Assembly: GCA_905250125.1 (NCBI GenBank)
Contig: CAJNOL010000912.1
Span: 28,421-92,420 of the forward strand
Reading direction: 5' to 3'
From: Rotaria sordida
Lineage: Eukaryota; Rotifera; Eurotatoria; Philodinida; Philodinidae
DNA: 64,000 nt
The notes beneath the pieces are model-generated. The model ran no database searches. It saw only the letters and a program-made list of their open reading frames with translations, and was not told the DNA's origin. Shown here piece by piece: positions 1-9,998 of the stretch (position 1 is the first letter of the stretch; each line of letters starts with the position of its first letter). The position numbers were made by a program, and so were the translations under genes.

Positions 1-2
1 TG

Positions 3-176
3 AATTAAGTCAGTCTGTTTGGGACCTTGGTCTTTTTGCATAGCAACGCGAATTATATTGGTTGAACCAATTTGATTAAATCAGTCTATTCGGGACCTTG
101 GTCTTTAGTGCATAGCAATGCGAATTATTTTGATTAATTCACTGTCAATTAAGTCAGTCTGTTGGGGCCTTAGTTA
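3..176. repeat. degenerate ~75-bp tandem repeat
   Basis: Three partial units are visible. Each starts with a variant of 'aattaagtcagtctgtttgg' (near 3, 74 and 147) and continues with a shared 'gggaccttggtcttt' and 'tgcatagcaa.gcgaatta' block. The third unit is cut short just before the 'ttagttaatc' that begins the duplicated 5-phosphatase segment. The function is unknown, and the left end may lie outside the window. Confidence 0.7.
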
Positions 177-209
177 ATCATTGAGATATCTTCAAAATAA
201 AAATTTTTA

Positions 210-1232
210 ATGGTAGAATCAAAGCTTCCTTCATCATCATCTATTCTAATCGGATCATTTAATACTCATAAACGTTATCCTCCTGCTGATCTCAATCTTT
301 CTTCATGGTTAATTCGTCATCCTATTACTCCTCACATCATTGCTATAGGTCTTCAGGAATTACCCTCGGGTTTTTTCTTTCTTAAAAAAAAATCTCAAGA
401 TCAATGGATAGCATTAATCGAAAAAACTTTACCAAATTATAAATTACTTTCTTATATTCGATTAAATGGTAAAATATATTTTTTGTTATCTTCTCGATTT
501 CCTCATCATTTATCATTTATATTTTAAGGAACACTTCTTTTTATTTATATTCAATCATCATATTTTAATCAATGTTCAGCAATTGGTACTGCTCGAGTTC
601 GAACAGTTAGGTTTTATTGATTTCTATTTAAAAAATAAAATTATTTTTCTATTACAAAGGGTTTTATGAATTTATCTGGAAATAAAGGTGCTGTTGGTAT
701 TCGATTTGAATTTAATCAAACATCTTTATGTTTTATAAACTGTCATTTATCATACGGTGAAGATTCTAAAGCATTTCATTCACGAAATAAACAATATTCA
801 TTAATTCATCAATCAATGTTATTTAAATCTCAATGTAATCAATATCAATGGAATATAAATGATCATAATGGTATATTTTTCTTTGGTGATTTAAATTATC
901 GACAAACAGTAACAAATCAAGATGAATTAATAGAAAAAACAAATATATTAAAAACATATTCAGAATCACGTATTAAATTTCCACCAACATATAAATTTAA
1001 AGCTAATTCAAATTCATATGATCTCTCACGACGTCCGTCATGGACAGATAGAATATTATATCGAGCAAAACAGTGTTATATAGAATCAATTAATTATTGG
1101 ACAACATCGATGATTCAATTTAGTGATCATCGACCTATTGCTAATTTATTCTTATTACGTTGGTACAACTGCACAAGAAGGAAACCGTGGCACCCACATT
1201 CTTTGATGTACCCTATCAATCAGATCATTTAA
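210..1232 (+). CDS. inositol polyphosphate 5-phosphatase family protein, copy 1
   Basis: Predicted to remove the 5-phosphate from inositol phosphates or phosphoinositides. Three exons are inferred: 210-468, 529-605 and 660-1232. The introns are 60 and 54 bp, both GT-AG and in phase. The joined frame shows the family motifs in order: IGSFN, LQELPS, RVRTGFMNLSGNKGAVGIRF, INCHLS, FFFGDLNYR, FPPTYKF, PSWTDRILYR and SDHRPIANL. All the metal- and phosphate-binding signatures of the fold are there, but the protein (about 300 aa) is little more than the catalytic domain, with no visible lipid-binding or SH2 part. Compared with copy 2 at 2195, the C-terminus is replaced after FLLR by about 23 unrelated residues (from about 1158). 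An upstream exon cannot be excluded. The exact subfamily is not resolved. Confidence 0.8.
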
Positions 1233-1300
1233 TGTAGAGAGTGCCGTTCTTCTGCAGTCGTATCGATGGCTTTATTAAATCGTTTACGGACATATTGGTA
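1158..1300 (+). pseudogene. truncated start of the dehydrogenase gene carried with copy 1
   Basis: At 1266-1298 the sequence reads MALLNRLRTYW then a stop. It closely matches the first codons of the intact dehydrogenase at 3218 (MALLNRLWTHF). About 100 bp of unrelated DNA (about 1158-1265) replaces the intergenic sequence that separates copy 2 from the dehydrogenase. The tandem duplication therefore extended into the neighbouring gene, and this end was later rearranged. Confidence 0.7.
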
Positions 1301-2155
1301 ATGTATTGACATTAACTATTGCTTTCTTTTTCTATTTCCTTTCTTTTTCGTTTCTGTTGATTTTCCTATTTCTTTTCGTTTTATCTTAGCAATACGCCAA
1401 ACGTATATATATGCGTGTGTGTTGTTTTTCTTTTCGTTCTTTCATTTTTTTTTGATTTTCTCATGATCTCAACTATATCTTGTATTGTTGATTAAGCTCA
1501 AAGAAACATTATATTTTAACCTTGATCTTGTTCTTTATTACGTATTAATATATTGTCTATTACGTAATAATGTTATCTACTACGCTATATCATTGTCTAT
1601 TGCAATAGATATATATATTCTTTTTTTTTCATAATAAACTTAGCATTTACGTATTTACCTCAATACAGGACAATAACACAATATCTGTGCAGGTATATCT
1701 CAAATGAAAGAGCATTTGAAATGGTATAAATTGACTAACCAATCCTCTGCATGCATAGCAAAGCACTAGAATCAATGAATGAATGCAATGCGATGCATAC
1801 TTTTCATATGATTCATCTTTCATGAAACTCAAACCGAAGAAATTTGTTGTTGATTTTCTGAGCTTGATAAAACTCCAAATGATTAGAGGAAACTTTGACA
1901 ACAAAAATCAATCTGATTTTTCTGATGATAATAAAAAATGAATCGATCTCTGATGTTAAGTAGTTTTCGAAATATCTTCAAAACTAGCGTCATCTACAAC
2001 AAAATTTTATTCAGATCGCCAGAAAGATATTTCATCAAAAGCTACACCAAAGATATTTGAAGTAAGAAAAATTAATTTGGTTTTTTTGTAAAATTTTTAT
2101 CCAATCATTTTGAGTTTCATTAAATCAACTGCAAAGTAAATGTCGATAACCGCTT
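1301..2155. other. spacer between tandem copies, no gene seen
   Basis: AT-rich DNA with pyrimidine-rich stretches (1319-1460). The short open frame on the minus strand at 1647-1904 has no recognisable motif and no conserved-looking composition. The segment ends at the 'ttagttaatcattgagat' that marks the left border of duplicate copy 2. Confidence 0.5.
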
Positions 2156-2194
2156 TAGTTAATCATTGAGATATCTTCAAAATAAAAATTTTTA

Positions 2195-3160
2195 ATGATA
2201 GAATCAAAACTTCCTTCATCATCATCTATTCTAATCGGATCATTTAATACTCATAAACGTTATCCTCCTGCTGATCTCAATCTTTCTTCATGGTTAATTC
2301 ATCAATCTATTACTCCTCACATCATTGCTATAGGTCTTCAAGAATTACCCTCGAGTTTTTTCTTTCTTAAAAAGAAATCTCAAGATCAATGGATAGAATT
2401 AATCGAAAAAACTTTACCAAATTATAAATTACTTTCTTATATTCGATTAAATGGTAAAACATATTTTTTGTTATCTTCTCGATTTCCTCATTATTTATCA
2501 TTTATATTTTAAGGAATAATTCTTTTTATTTATATTCAATCATCATATTTTAATCAATGTTCAGCAATTGGTACTGCTCGAGTTCGAACAGTTAGGTTTT
2601 ATTGATTTCTATTTAAAAAATAAAATTATTTTTCTATTACAAAGGGTTTTATGAATTTATTTGGAAATAAAGGTGCTGTTGGTATTCGATTTGAATTTAA
2701 TCAAACATCTTTATGTTTTATAAACTGTCATTTATCACAGGGTGAAAATTCTCATGCATTTCATTTACGAAATAAACAATATTCATTAATCCATCAATCA
2801 ATGTTATTTAAATCTCAATGTAATCAATATCAATGGAATATAGATGATCATAATGGTATATTTTTCTTTGGTGATTTAAATTATCGACAAACAGAAACAA
2901 ATCAAGATGAATTAAAAGAAAAAACAAATATATTAAAAACATATTCAGAATCACGTATTAAATTTCCACCAACATATAAATATAAAGTTAATTCAAATTC
3001 ATATGATCTCTCACGACGTTCATCATGGACAGATAGAATATTATATCGAACAAAACAATGTTATATACAATCAATTAATCATTGGACAACATCGATGATT
3101 AAATTTAGTGATCATCGACCTATTGCTAATTTATTCTTATTATTACGTTTAATTCGTTGA
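2195..3160 (+). CDS. inositol polyphosphate 5-phosphatase family protein, copy 2
   Basis: Tandem paralogue of the gene at 210. Exons 2195-2453, 2514-2590 and 2645-3160 have identical splice positions and the same intron lengths as copy 1. The product is about 283 aa with IGSFN, LQELPS, GNKGAVGIRF, INCHLS, FFGDLNYR, FPPTYKYK, SWTDRILYR and SDHRPIANLF, so the catalytic motifs are complete. It ends FLLLLRLIR, probably the ancestral C-terminus because its downstream junction to the dehydrogenase is intact. The two copies differ at only a few percent of positions by eye, mostly substitutions, with both frames preserved, which suggests a recent duplication with both copies kept. The stop lies 57 bp before the dehydrogenase start. 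Confidence 0.82.
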
Positions 3161-3217
3161 TTAAAAAAAAAAAGTTCAAATATTTACATATATTTCCTTT
3201 TTGATTTTCTATTATAG

Positions 3218-5777
3218 ATGGCTTTATTAAATCGTTTATGGACACATTTTAGTGGTGATACAAAACAATTACATAAACAAACAGATGCATTTAAAATTGG
3301 AATACTCGGTGCAGCTAATATTTGTAATATAGCATTAATTAATCCAGCAAGTAAATTATCGAATATTTTAATCTATGGTATTGCTGCTAGAAATCGACAA
3401 AAAGCTGAAGCATTTGCAAGAAAACATCATATACCGAAAGTAAAATTTGAATTATAATGAGTGCACCAGAATTAATATTTCTCTAAATATTTCGTCAAAG
3501 TTCATGGCTATGCGTTAATCGTTTTTTATTTAAAGAATTCCGATTCAATTTTCTACAAAAACGTATTACAAGTTTTGCTACTAAAAATGTTAAGCAAAAA
3601 ACTTAGACACTACGAGATTTCAACATAAGCAACGTTCACGTATTCGTTGAAGTTTTCAACTAATGAAAAAGAAATGAATAAAACTCTTGTAGCACTTTAA
3701 AAGTTCTATATTAGGATAGTAAAATTTTTCTATTAATACTTGCAATGTAAATAAATTATTTCTTGTTGCAGACTGTAGAAAAATAAGCGACTTGAGGAGA
3801 CTCTCAGAAAAATTTGTATTAATCGACGAAAATGAAAAAGAATCAATATAACTCAATTATATTTCAATTTCAAGAGACATGATTGGTGCATTAGCCTAAA
3901 ATGGTAGAATTTGTATACGAGCTCTTTATTTAGGTACATCGTACAAAACAGACAAAATTTTATGCGTTTTTAGCTTAGTTTTTATAAAGTGATGTTTGCG
4001 TCAAAAAAAACAGTAACTTGATTGAAACGGACTTCAGTGTACATCATGAAAAAGAATGCACTTATGAGTGAACTACCCAGACTGATATCCATCGTTTGAG
4101 TGAGATCTCGATAAGAGTAGAAAAATCATAAAAGGATTCGTGTCCATCGATTTCTGAAGTCGAGTTATGATCGTTTTACTGAGTTTTCGATCCAACTTTA
4201 AGTATTTACCGAAAAATCAAATAATGGAATTTCGACATATAATTTTGCTCAACGACAGATCTAAAGATCTATTGAATATTCTGAAAGTTTCAGTCGAAAA
4301 GGATGTTTTTTGTTCAGATATTGAATTTTCAAGTAAATATTACCGAGAATCATCAGCCCTATCTATGAGTAAAATTTATATCAAAATTCTTTTCTTCGAT
4401 TGCTCGGCATATATCTAAGACTGGATCGAAGATTCAATAAAACGGTCATAACTCAGCTTCAGAGGCCTATGAACAAGAACCTTGTTAGGATTTTTCTAGT
4501 CTTACCGAGATCTCTTTGCGAACGCAATATGAACTTCAACGGCAAGTATCAGTTAGGGTGATTTCCATGGTAGTAAAAAATGCTGTATTGTTTTCAAAAA
4601 AAACCTTTAAAACTTCGGTATGTTAGAGTGTCGCTGTATTAGTCATCTAATACTTCTGTTTAACATTTTGCAATAAAACTTGTGATATTTCTTGTGGAAA
4701 ATTGAATTGTGAATCTTTTCTTTTTGAAAAAAAGAAAGATTAGGGCATGGTGATGAACCTTGACGAAACACTAAGAGGATCATTTATTCTGCCGTATCTG
4801 TTCAATGAGTTTTTTGTATTTAAACAAAAAAACTTTTTTTTCATTTTTAGGTTTATGATAGTTATGATGAATTATTAGCTGATCCCGATATAACTATGAT
4901 TTATAATCCGTTACCTAATGGCCTTCATCATCAATGGACACTGAAAGCTTTACGTGCTGGTAAACATGTACTCTGTGAAAAACCATTATCGAATAATGCT
5001 AATGAAACACGTGAAATGGTTGAAGAAGCTCAAAAACAAAATCGTTTACTCGTCGAAGCATTTCATTATAGATATCATCCATTTTGTAATGAAACATTGA
5101 AAAATATTATTTCGAATAAAGATGAAATTGGTTCTATTCAAAATATCTCTGGTATTATGACTGTTTCATCTTCAATGTTTAAAAATGATGATATTCGATT
5201 TCAATATTCTCTTGGTGGTGGAGCTCAAATGGATCTTGGTTGTTATTTAGTATCAATGTGTCGTTTTATTGTTAATACTCACAATAATCATAATGATAAT
5301 GATGATGAAGGTTCATTTGAAGTTCAAAAAGCTGAACCATTACGAATATCTTCAACAAATCCTCAAATTGATTATGGTATGAGAAGTGATTTATTATTAG
5401 ATGGTATAAAATGTAATATTTATTGTGAATTTACAAATAATTGGTCATTTTTTAAACAACAAATTATAATCGAATGTGAACATGCAATAATAACAGTTTA
5501 TAATCTTATTGCACCTGTTTTTTATCATTATTTAACTATACGAGAACGAAAAACTAATCAAACACGTACAATAAAAAATTATGCTGATAATCAGTCAACT
5601 TATTATTATCAATTAAAAGCATTTATAGATGCTGTTAAAATGATTCAAGATGGAAATTCAATTGATAAAGCATATGAAATAGTATATACAAGTAGAAAAA
5701 GTTCTATTCGTAATATGGAAATAATTGATGAAATTTATCGTAAAGCTGGACTTGTTGTACGAGGAACACCAATTTAA
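3218..5777 (+). CDS. Gfo/Idh/MocA-family NAD(P)-dependent oxidoreductase (dihydrodiol/xylose dehydrogenase-like)
   Basis: Two exons, 3218-3439 and 4851-5777, join in phase 0 to give about 382 aa. The N-terminal Rossmann motif is KIGILGAANICNIAL. PLPNGLHHQW, the family signature GKHVLCEKPLSNN (the EKP lysine is the conserved catalytic/cofactor residue) and EAFHYRYHP follow. The C-terminal domain shows GGGAQMDLGCYLVSM. The best family match is trans-1,2-dihydrobenzene-1,2-diol dehydrogenase / D-xylose 1-dehydrogenase-like proteins; the substrate cannot be told from sequence. The only intron is 1.4 kb, unusual for this window, and contains an inverted-repeat element (3531-4720). The TAA overlaps the stop of the converging CNBD2-like gene. 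The 5' end of this gene was copied into the upstream duplication. Confidence 0.85.
3531..4720. mobile_element. non-autonomous TIR element, copy A (in dehydrogenase intron)
   Basis: The termini are inverted repeats about 45 bp long. The left end contains gattcaattttctac and ttacaagttttgctac; the right end read in reverse contains aattcaattttccac and tcacaagttttattgc. Next to the left terminus is 'aaaaatgttaag', which has a match near the right end in reverse. A second, clearly related copy with the same termini is at 51375-52355. Interior blocks recur in both copies, for example 'agatattgaattttcaa' and 'caatttcaagaga.atga'. No transposase frame is visible, so it is presumably mobilised in trans. 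The superfamily is unknown. Confidence 0.65.
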
Positions 5778-8700
5778 TTACATGATAATTTATTTGATAA
5801 ATGAAGATTTTCTTTGTATTGATCTATAGAAAAAATTTTTGTGTGTATATGTATTAATATGAAAAAAAAAGTATGCTTTTTCTTTTGTTTTATACTGAGA
5901 ATGTTTTGTTCTGGAATCCAATTAATATTTTTTATATCATAATTATGAATAGTTGATCGTTTTTTATGATTACTAAATTTGATTATTGAAATTTCATTTT
6001 CATTTAATTTATTTGTTTGAAGATATTTTATATATGAATTACGTATAAAAATTTCATTTGGAAATATATCAAGAAAATCTTCACGAAGTTTTTCAAATAT
6101 CATTGGAGCAAAAGAACCAAGTTCTTTAAAACGATTTTTTGGAACTTTGACAAAAAACAAAAACAAAAATCAAAATAATGAAATTATTTAATCATAATAC
6201 AAAATCAATATTACTTGAAATAATATCGACTATACTACGAGTAAGATACCATGAATGAATTGTTGTTGATTCAAATCCAAAATAATGTCCATTTGAAAGA
6301 ATAAATATTTCAAGAAAACGCCATGTAGTTTTTAGTTTTGAATTTTGTTGAAGATTTGATTTATTTTCTAAATTTGAATTTGATATGATTACTGAAAGAT
6401 TTAAAGCTGTTAATGAAGAACAATTACTAATATTCATGGAATCATTTAATGAACTCAATATTGAATCGTTATCATTACTTGGATGATATTGATCTAAAAT
6501 ATAAAAATAAATTAGATTAGAAAAATAATCTTGTATACATTTAAATAAATTTTCATATAGTATATTTTATTGATAGTAAGACTAATACATCAAATTACTG
6601 ATACCTGTTGTATTTATCTGTTTAATTTTTGCTTTATTATTCTTTTTATTATTTAATTTCTGATAATATTGACTGTATTCTGGATGTTTAATTATAATGG
6701 ATGGAAAATCAAGTAGACGTACAAAAGAAATTTGACCATGTAAAATAAAATATAAATTTTCATGTTCATATTCTTCATTTCCATAAATAATTTCATCAAT
6801 TGAATATTGTTTATAACTAGACCATTTTAACTACTAACAAAATTTATTGAAATTTATCAAAAAATAAAAATAATAATAAAAAAAACAAACTTACAATATA
6901 ATTCAAAATATCATTTCGCCATTGAATACTACTAAATATTGATTGTATTCGAAATTGTTCAAGTAATGATTTTTTCATTATATCAGATAAATAATTTTCA
7001 TAAGCCTTTTTATTATATATATATATAAAATCAATTAATTAAGAAAATATTCATTTATAATTTACTCTAATATCTCTTGAAAAAAATCCTATTAAATTAC
7101 AATAATTTATTTCATTTGTTATTAAACCATTTATATGATAATAATTTGTTAATTGAAGAGAATCATCTCCATATACATCACCAATATTTAATCGATGACC
7201 AAATACTGTTGTTTGATTCGTTTCGAGTAATAAGATACATTGACATGTAATAAAAAAAAAAATCTCAATTTTTTAAAAGAATAAAAAGATAAAAAAATAT
7301 TTAAATTACCATAAACAATTATATAAACAAGAAATGAAGGAAAATTTTGCCGAGTGAGGATTGTATTTGGTTGATAAGTAAAAAGTAAAAGTGAACGAGC
7401 TAAAATTTCAGATGAATTAATAATACGAATAAAAAAACAAACATCAATATTTGATTAATCAACCAGCATAACGACGAACATTCGTAGGTAAATGACGAAG
7501 ACTTTCACAACGGTTCAATAGATGTTCTAGAACTTCAATATCATGTGTAGTACGTTGGCGTGGTGCCTCAAATAAAAAAAAGAGAATTTATAAAACACGA
7601 TCTAAAAGAAGTATAGAAGTAAAAATTTGTACCTCTCCTCCACAGACTGTGACAGACGTTGCTGATATACGACCACAGACCGTTAGAGGACTGCAAGACA
7701 CGCCATTTTGACAAATCTCTAATCTATTCTGCTGGTATTTTGACAACCTGACCTTGCCTCGAGACTTTATTTCATAACCTTTAAACTGCTCTGGTTGGCA
7801 CTAGAGAAAGATCCAAATTAATGCAATTTTATTCAATTCGTTTCAATCATAAAGCAAACAAAAACAACACTAAATAGCTCGAAAATTTCTAATCACCAAC
7901 AATATCTGAATTTAATGATTGTCTTCTTTTTTATATATAAAATTTGATCTGATGAACTGAACACATGTTCCCATATAGCTGAACTTGTAGGAACTTCAAA
8001 AGATTATTCCTAAAAGATCATTTGAGACTTATCTAATCTAGAACGTTTTATTCATAGTAGAATCAAAAGCTGAATTATAACCACAATTGTCTTTCACATC
8101 TCATGCAACTTGTCACATAACATTATTTTACACAAGTAAATCGTTTTTCTTTGTTTTTTTGGCGCCTTATTGACGATGTTAAACTTTGCTGTAGATATTA
8201 CAGATGAAAGTTAAAATTAGAAAACTAAATATACATTTGAGTAGCCATATGTGTGAAGAATAGACTAGCAATACATCTGTTTCTGTTGAATGTTTTGCAG
8301 CCAATCTAATTTAGTTGTCAGGTTATTTGTACTTCTATCTTTTTTCGTAGTGTATAACTTTAGAAAAGGTCTCGACAATATCTAACGTCTAAAAATAGTC
8401 GCAAGCTAACCGGTTACGACACTTTTACGCTACAAGGCTCTACAGAACGTATATTAATAATGTCTCATTACATGATAAGACCTACTTTCTTATTGAATTT
8501 CTGGAGAAATATAATAAAAAGATGGTAAAGGGCAGTGTCTCAAAATAGATAGAATAAAATAATCTATCTGTGATTAACAACATCGTGTTTCACAATTTAA
8601 TCCCGGAGAGATCGTAGTAACAGTTTTTCTTTTATAAATATTAAAGAGAAAAATTTTCTTTCTTTAATTATTAACCTTAGTAATTGCTGATAATGTTGCT

Positions 8701-9260
8701 TTTGTCATTAAACCACCAATTTGACGAGATATTCGAAATGGTTGAATAAAATGAGTAGTAGATTTTATTGTTTGTAAATTATTTAATTCCGTTGATTGTG
8801 AAATTGTTAAATTTTTTTTTGATAGATCTGATTTTGTTTCAATTAGACTACTAACTGTAGATAAATTATTAATGGAAGTTTTATCGTCTAAATTCATTTT
8901 TGATTCATTATTATCGAATATAAATGTCGAAGGAAATCCTTTCATTTTTAAAAATTAAAAAAAAATAAAACAAATTCTCTTTTTTTTTCTTGAATTCATA
9001 CGATTATTTTGTGAAGGAAAATGTTTTATTGTATTATAAAATTGAAAAAGTACTCGACCAATTAATGGATTTTCATAAATACATCGTTTTATATGTTCAA
9101 TATAATGAAGAATTGAAGAAATTTTTATACACTGTTGTTGTTGTTGTTGTTCTTTAGCCATTTCACGTTCGCGAATACATTGTCGAATTCGTTCAATTAA
9201 ACGATTAAAATTTGATGTTTTATTATATATATGTGATTCGTTATTAACTATAAAACTCAT
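5774..9260 (-). CDS. cyclic nucleotide-binding domain protein, CNBD2-like
   Basis: Multi-exon gene read on the minus strand. Exon 1 (9260-9002) begins MSFIVNNESH and includes a Gln run. Exon 2 is 8938-8686. A possible 168-nt exon follows at 7800-7633, then 7566-7464 (DIEVLEHLLNRCESLRHLP, a typical CNB-domain opening) and 7399-7310. Later exons give TVFGHRLNIGDVYGDDSL, YENYLSDIMKKSLLEQF, YSIDEIIYGNEEYEHENLYF then ILHGQISFVR, and a C-terminal part ending near 5774. The order (Arg-rich helical N-terminus, split CNB-like fold, charged tail) fits CNBD2, a sperm/ciliary cAMP-binding protein, better than PKA or EPAC. One splice (about 7310 to 7247) lacks a clean in-frame AG acceptor. The stop codon (5776-5774) overlaps the dehydrogenase stop. 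The family is reasonably sure; exact exon ends are less so. Confidence 0.65.
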
Positions 9261-9998
9261 ATTTATTATTCTTGCCGCCTTTATGAAACAAAAAAACTTC
9301 GAAAGTGTCTGACAATATTCATTCTTATATAATTATCTTAATCATAAACAACGATATTTTATTGGAATTATTCATGAATGTATTAGAATATCCTACAAGT
9401 TTTAGTCAAAGCATATAGTTCCTTCTCGACATATTGAATACTGAAGAAAAGTTGACTTTATGACTGTTTTTGTAATATTTGATTGTTATTTTTTTTTGAA
9501 TATTCGATAATTCGAGTAGGAACTATATGCTTTGACTAAAGCTTTCAGACAAAAATTCCTTCATTTTGATTTTTCCATGAATATCTTGATATAAACCGAA
9601 AATCCGATGAAAAACCGGTTATAGCTCCATTGAGAAGGTCTATGCGGATGAGTCCTTTCAGATCTTTTCTAGTTCCACTGAGTCTTACCTATGAGCAAAA
9701 TATCACTTCGATTGACGATTAACAGTTGGATATGTTCACTAATAAATACTAACAAGGTGATTAATTCGAGTTTTTGAAAGAATTATCATTGCATAAATTG
9801 AATAATTAAAAACTAGAGAGAGAGAGAGAGAGCATTGCAAAAAAGACTTGACGTTTATTTCTCAATAAAAATCATTTTTATTTTAGTAATTTTCTCAATA
9901 CTCTATGTATAATTTGTCAATTTTTTCTTCTTAATCTTAAACATTTGGTATACATCAAATAAAAGCTGCCATTTATGTGGTTATTATAAATATTAGAC
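9261..9998. other. upstream region with inverted repeat and (GA)n
   Basis: No gene seen. It holds a hairpin-type inverted repeat (9401-9540), a block at about 9600-9740 that resembles the interior of the TIR element family (reading 'cggttatagctcc.ttgag' and 'tttctagttcca'), and an (AG)9 microsatellite at 9815-9832. Confidence 0.5.
9401..9540. repeat. 140-bp foldback repeat
   Basis: The arms 9401-9440 and 9501-9540 are reverse complements over about 40 bp with few mismatches. The outer 22 bp (tttagtcaaagcatatagtt at the left, its complement at the right) are perfect. The 60-bp loop is AT-rich. It is probably a miniature inverted-repeat element; no target duplication was recognised. Confidence 0.7.

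Noticed and set aside
466-669. Open frame overlapping 5-phosphatase exon 1/intron 1/exon 2
   Set aside because: Shadow frame; the correct joined frame through short GT-AG introns restores the RVRTG...GNKGAV motif and is duplicated in copy 2.
3218-5777. Functional inositol-pathway operon with the adjacent 5-phosphatases
   Set aside because: The dehydrogenase family includes inositol dehydrogenases, but the best resemblance is to dihydrodiol/xylose types, and neighbouring eukaryotic genes need not share a pathway.
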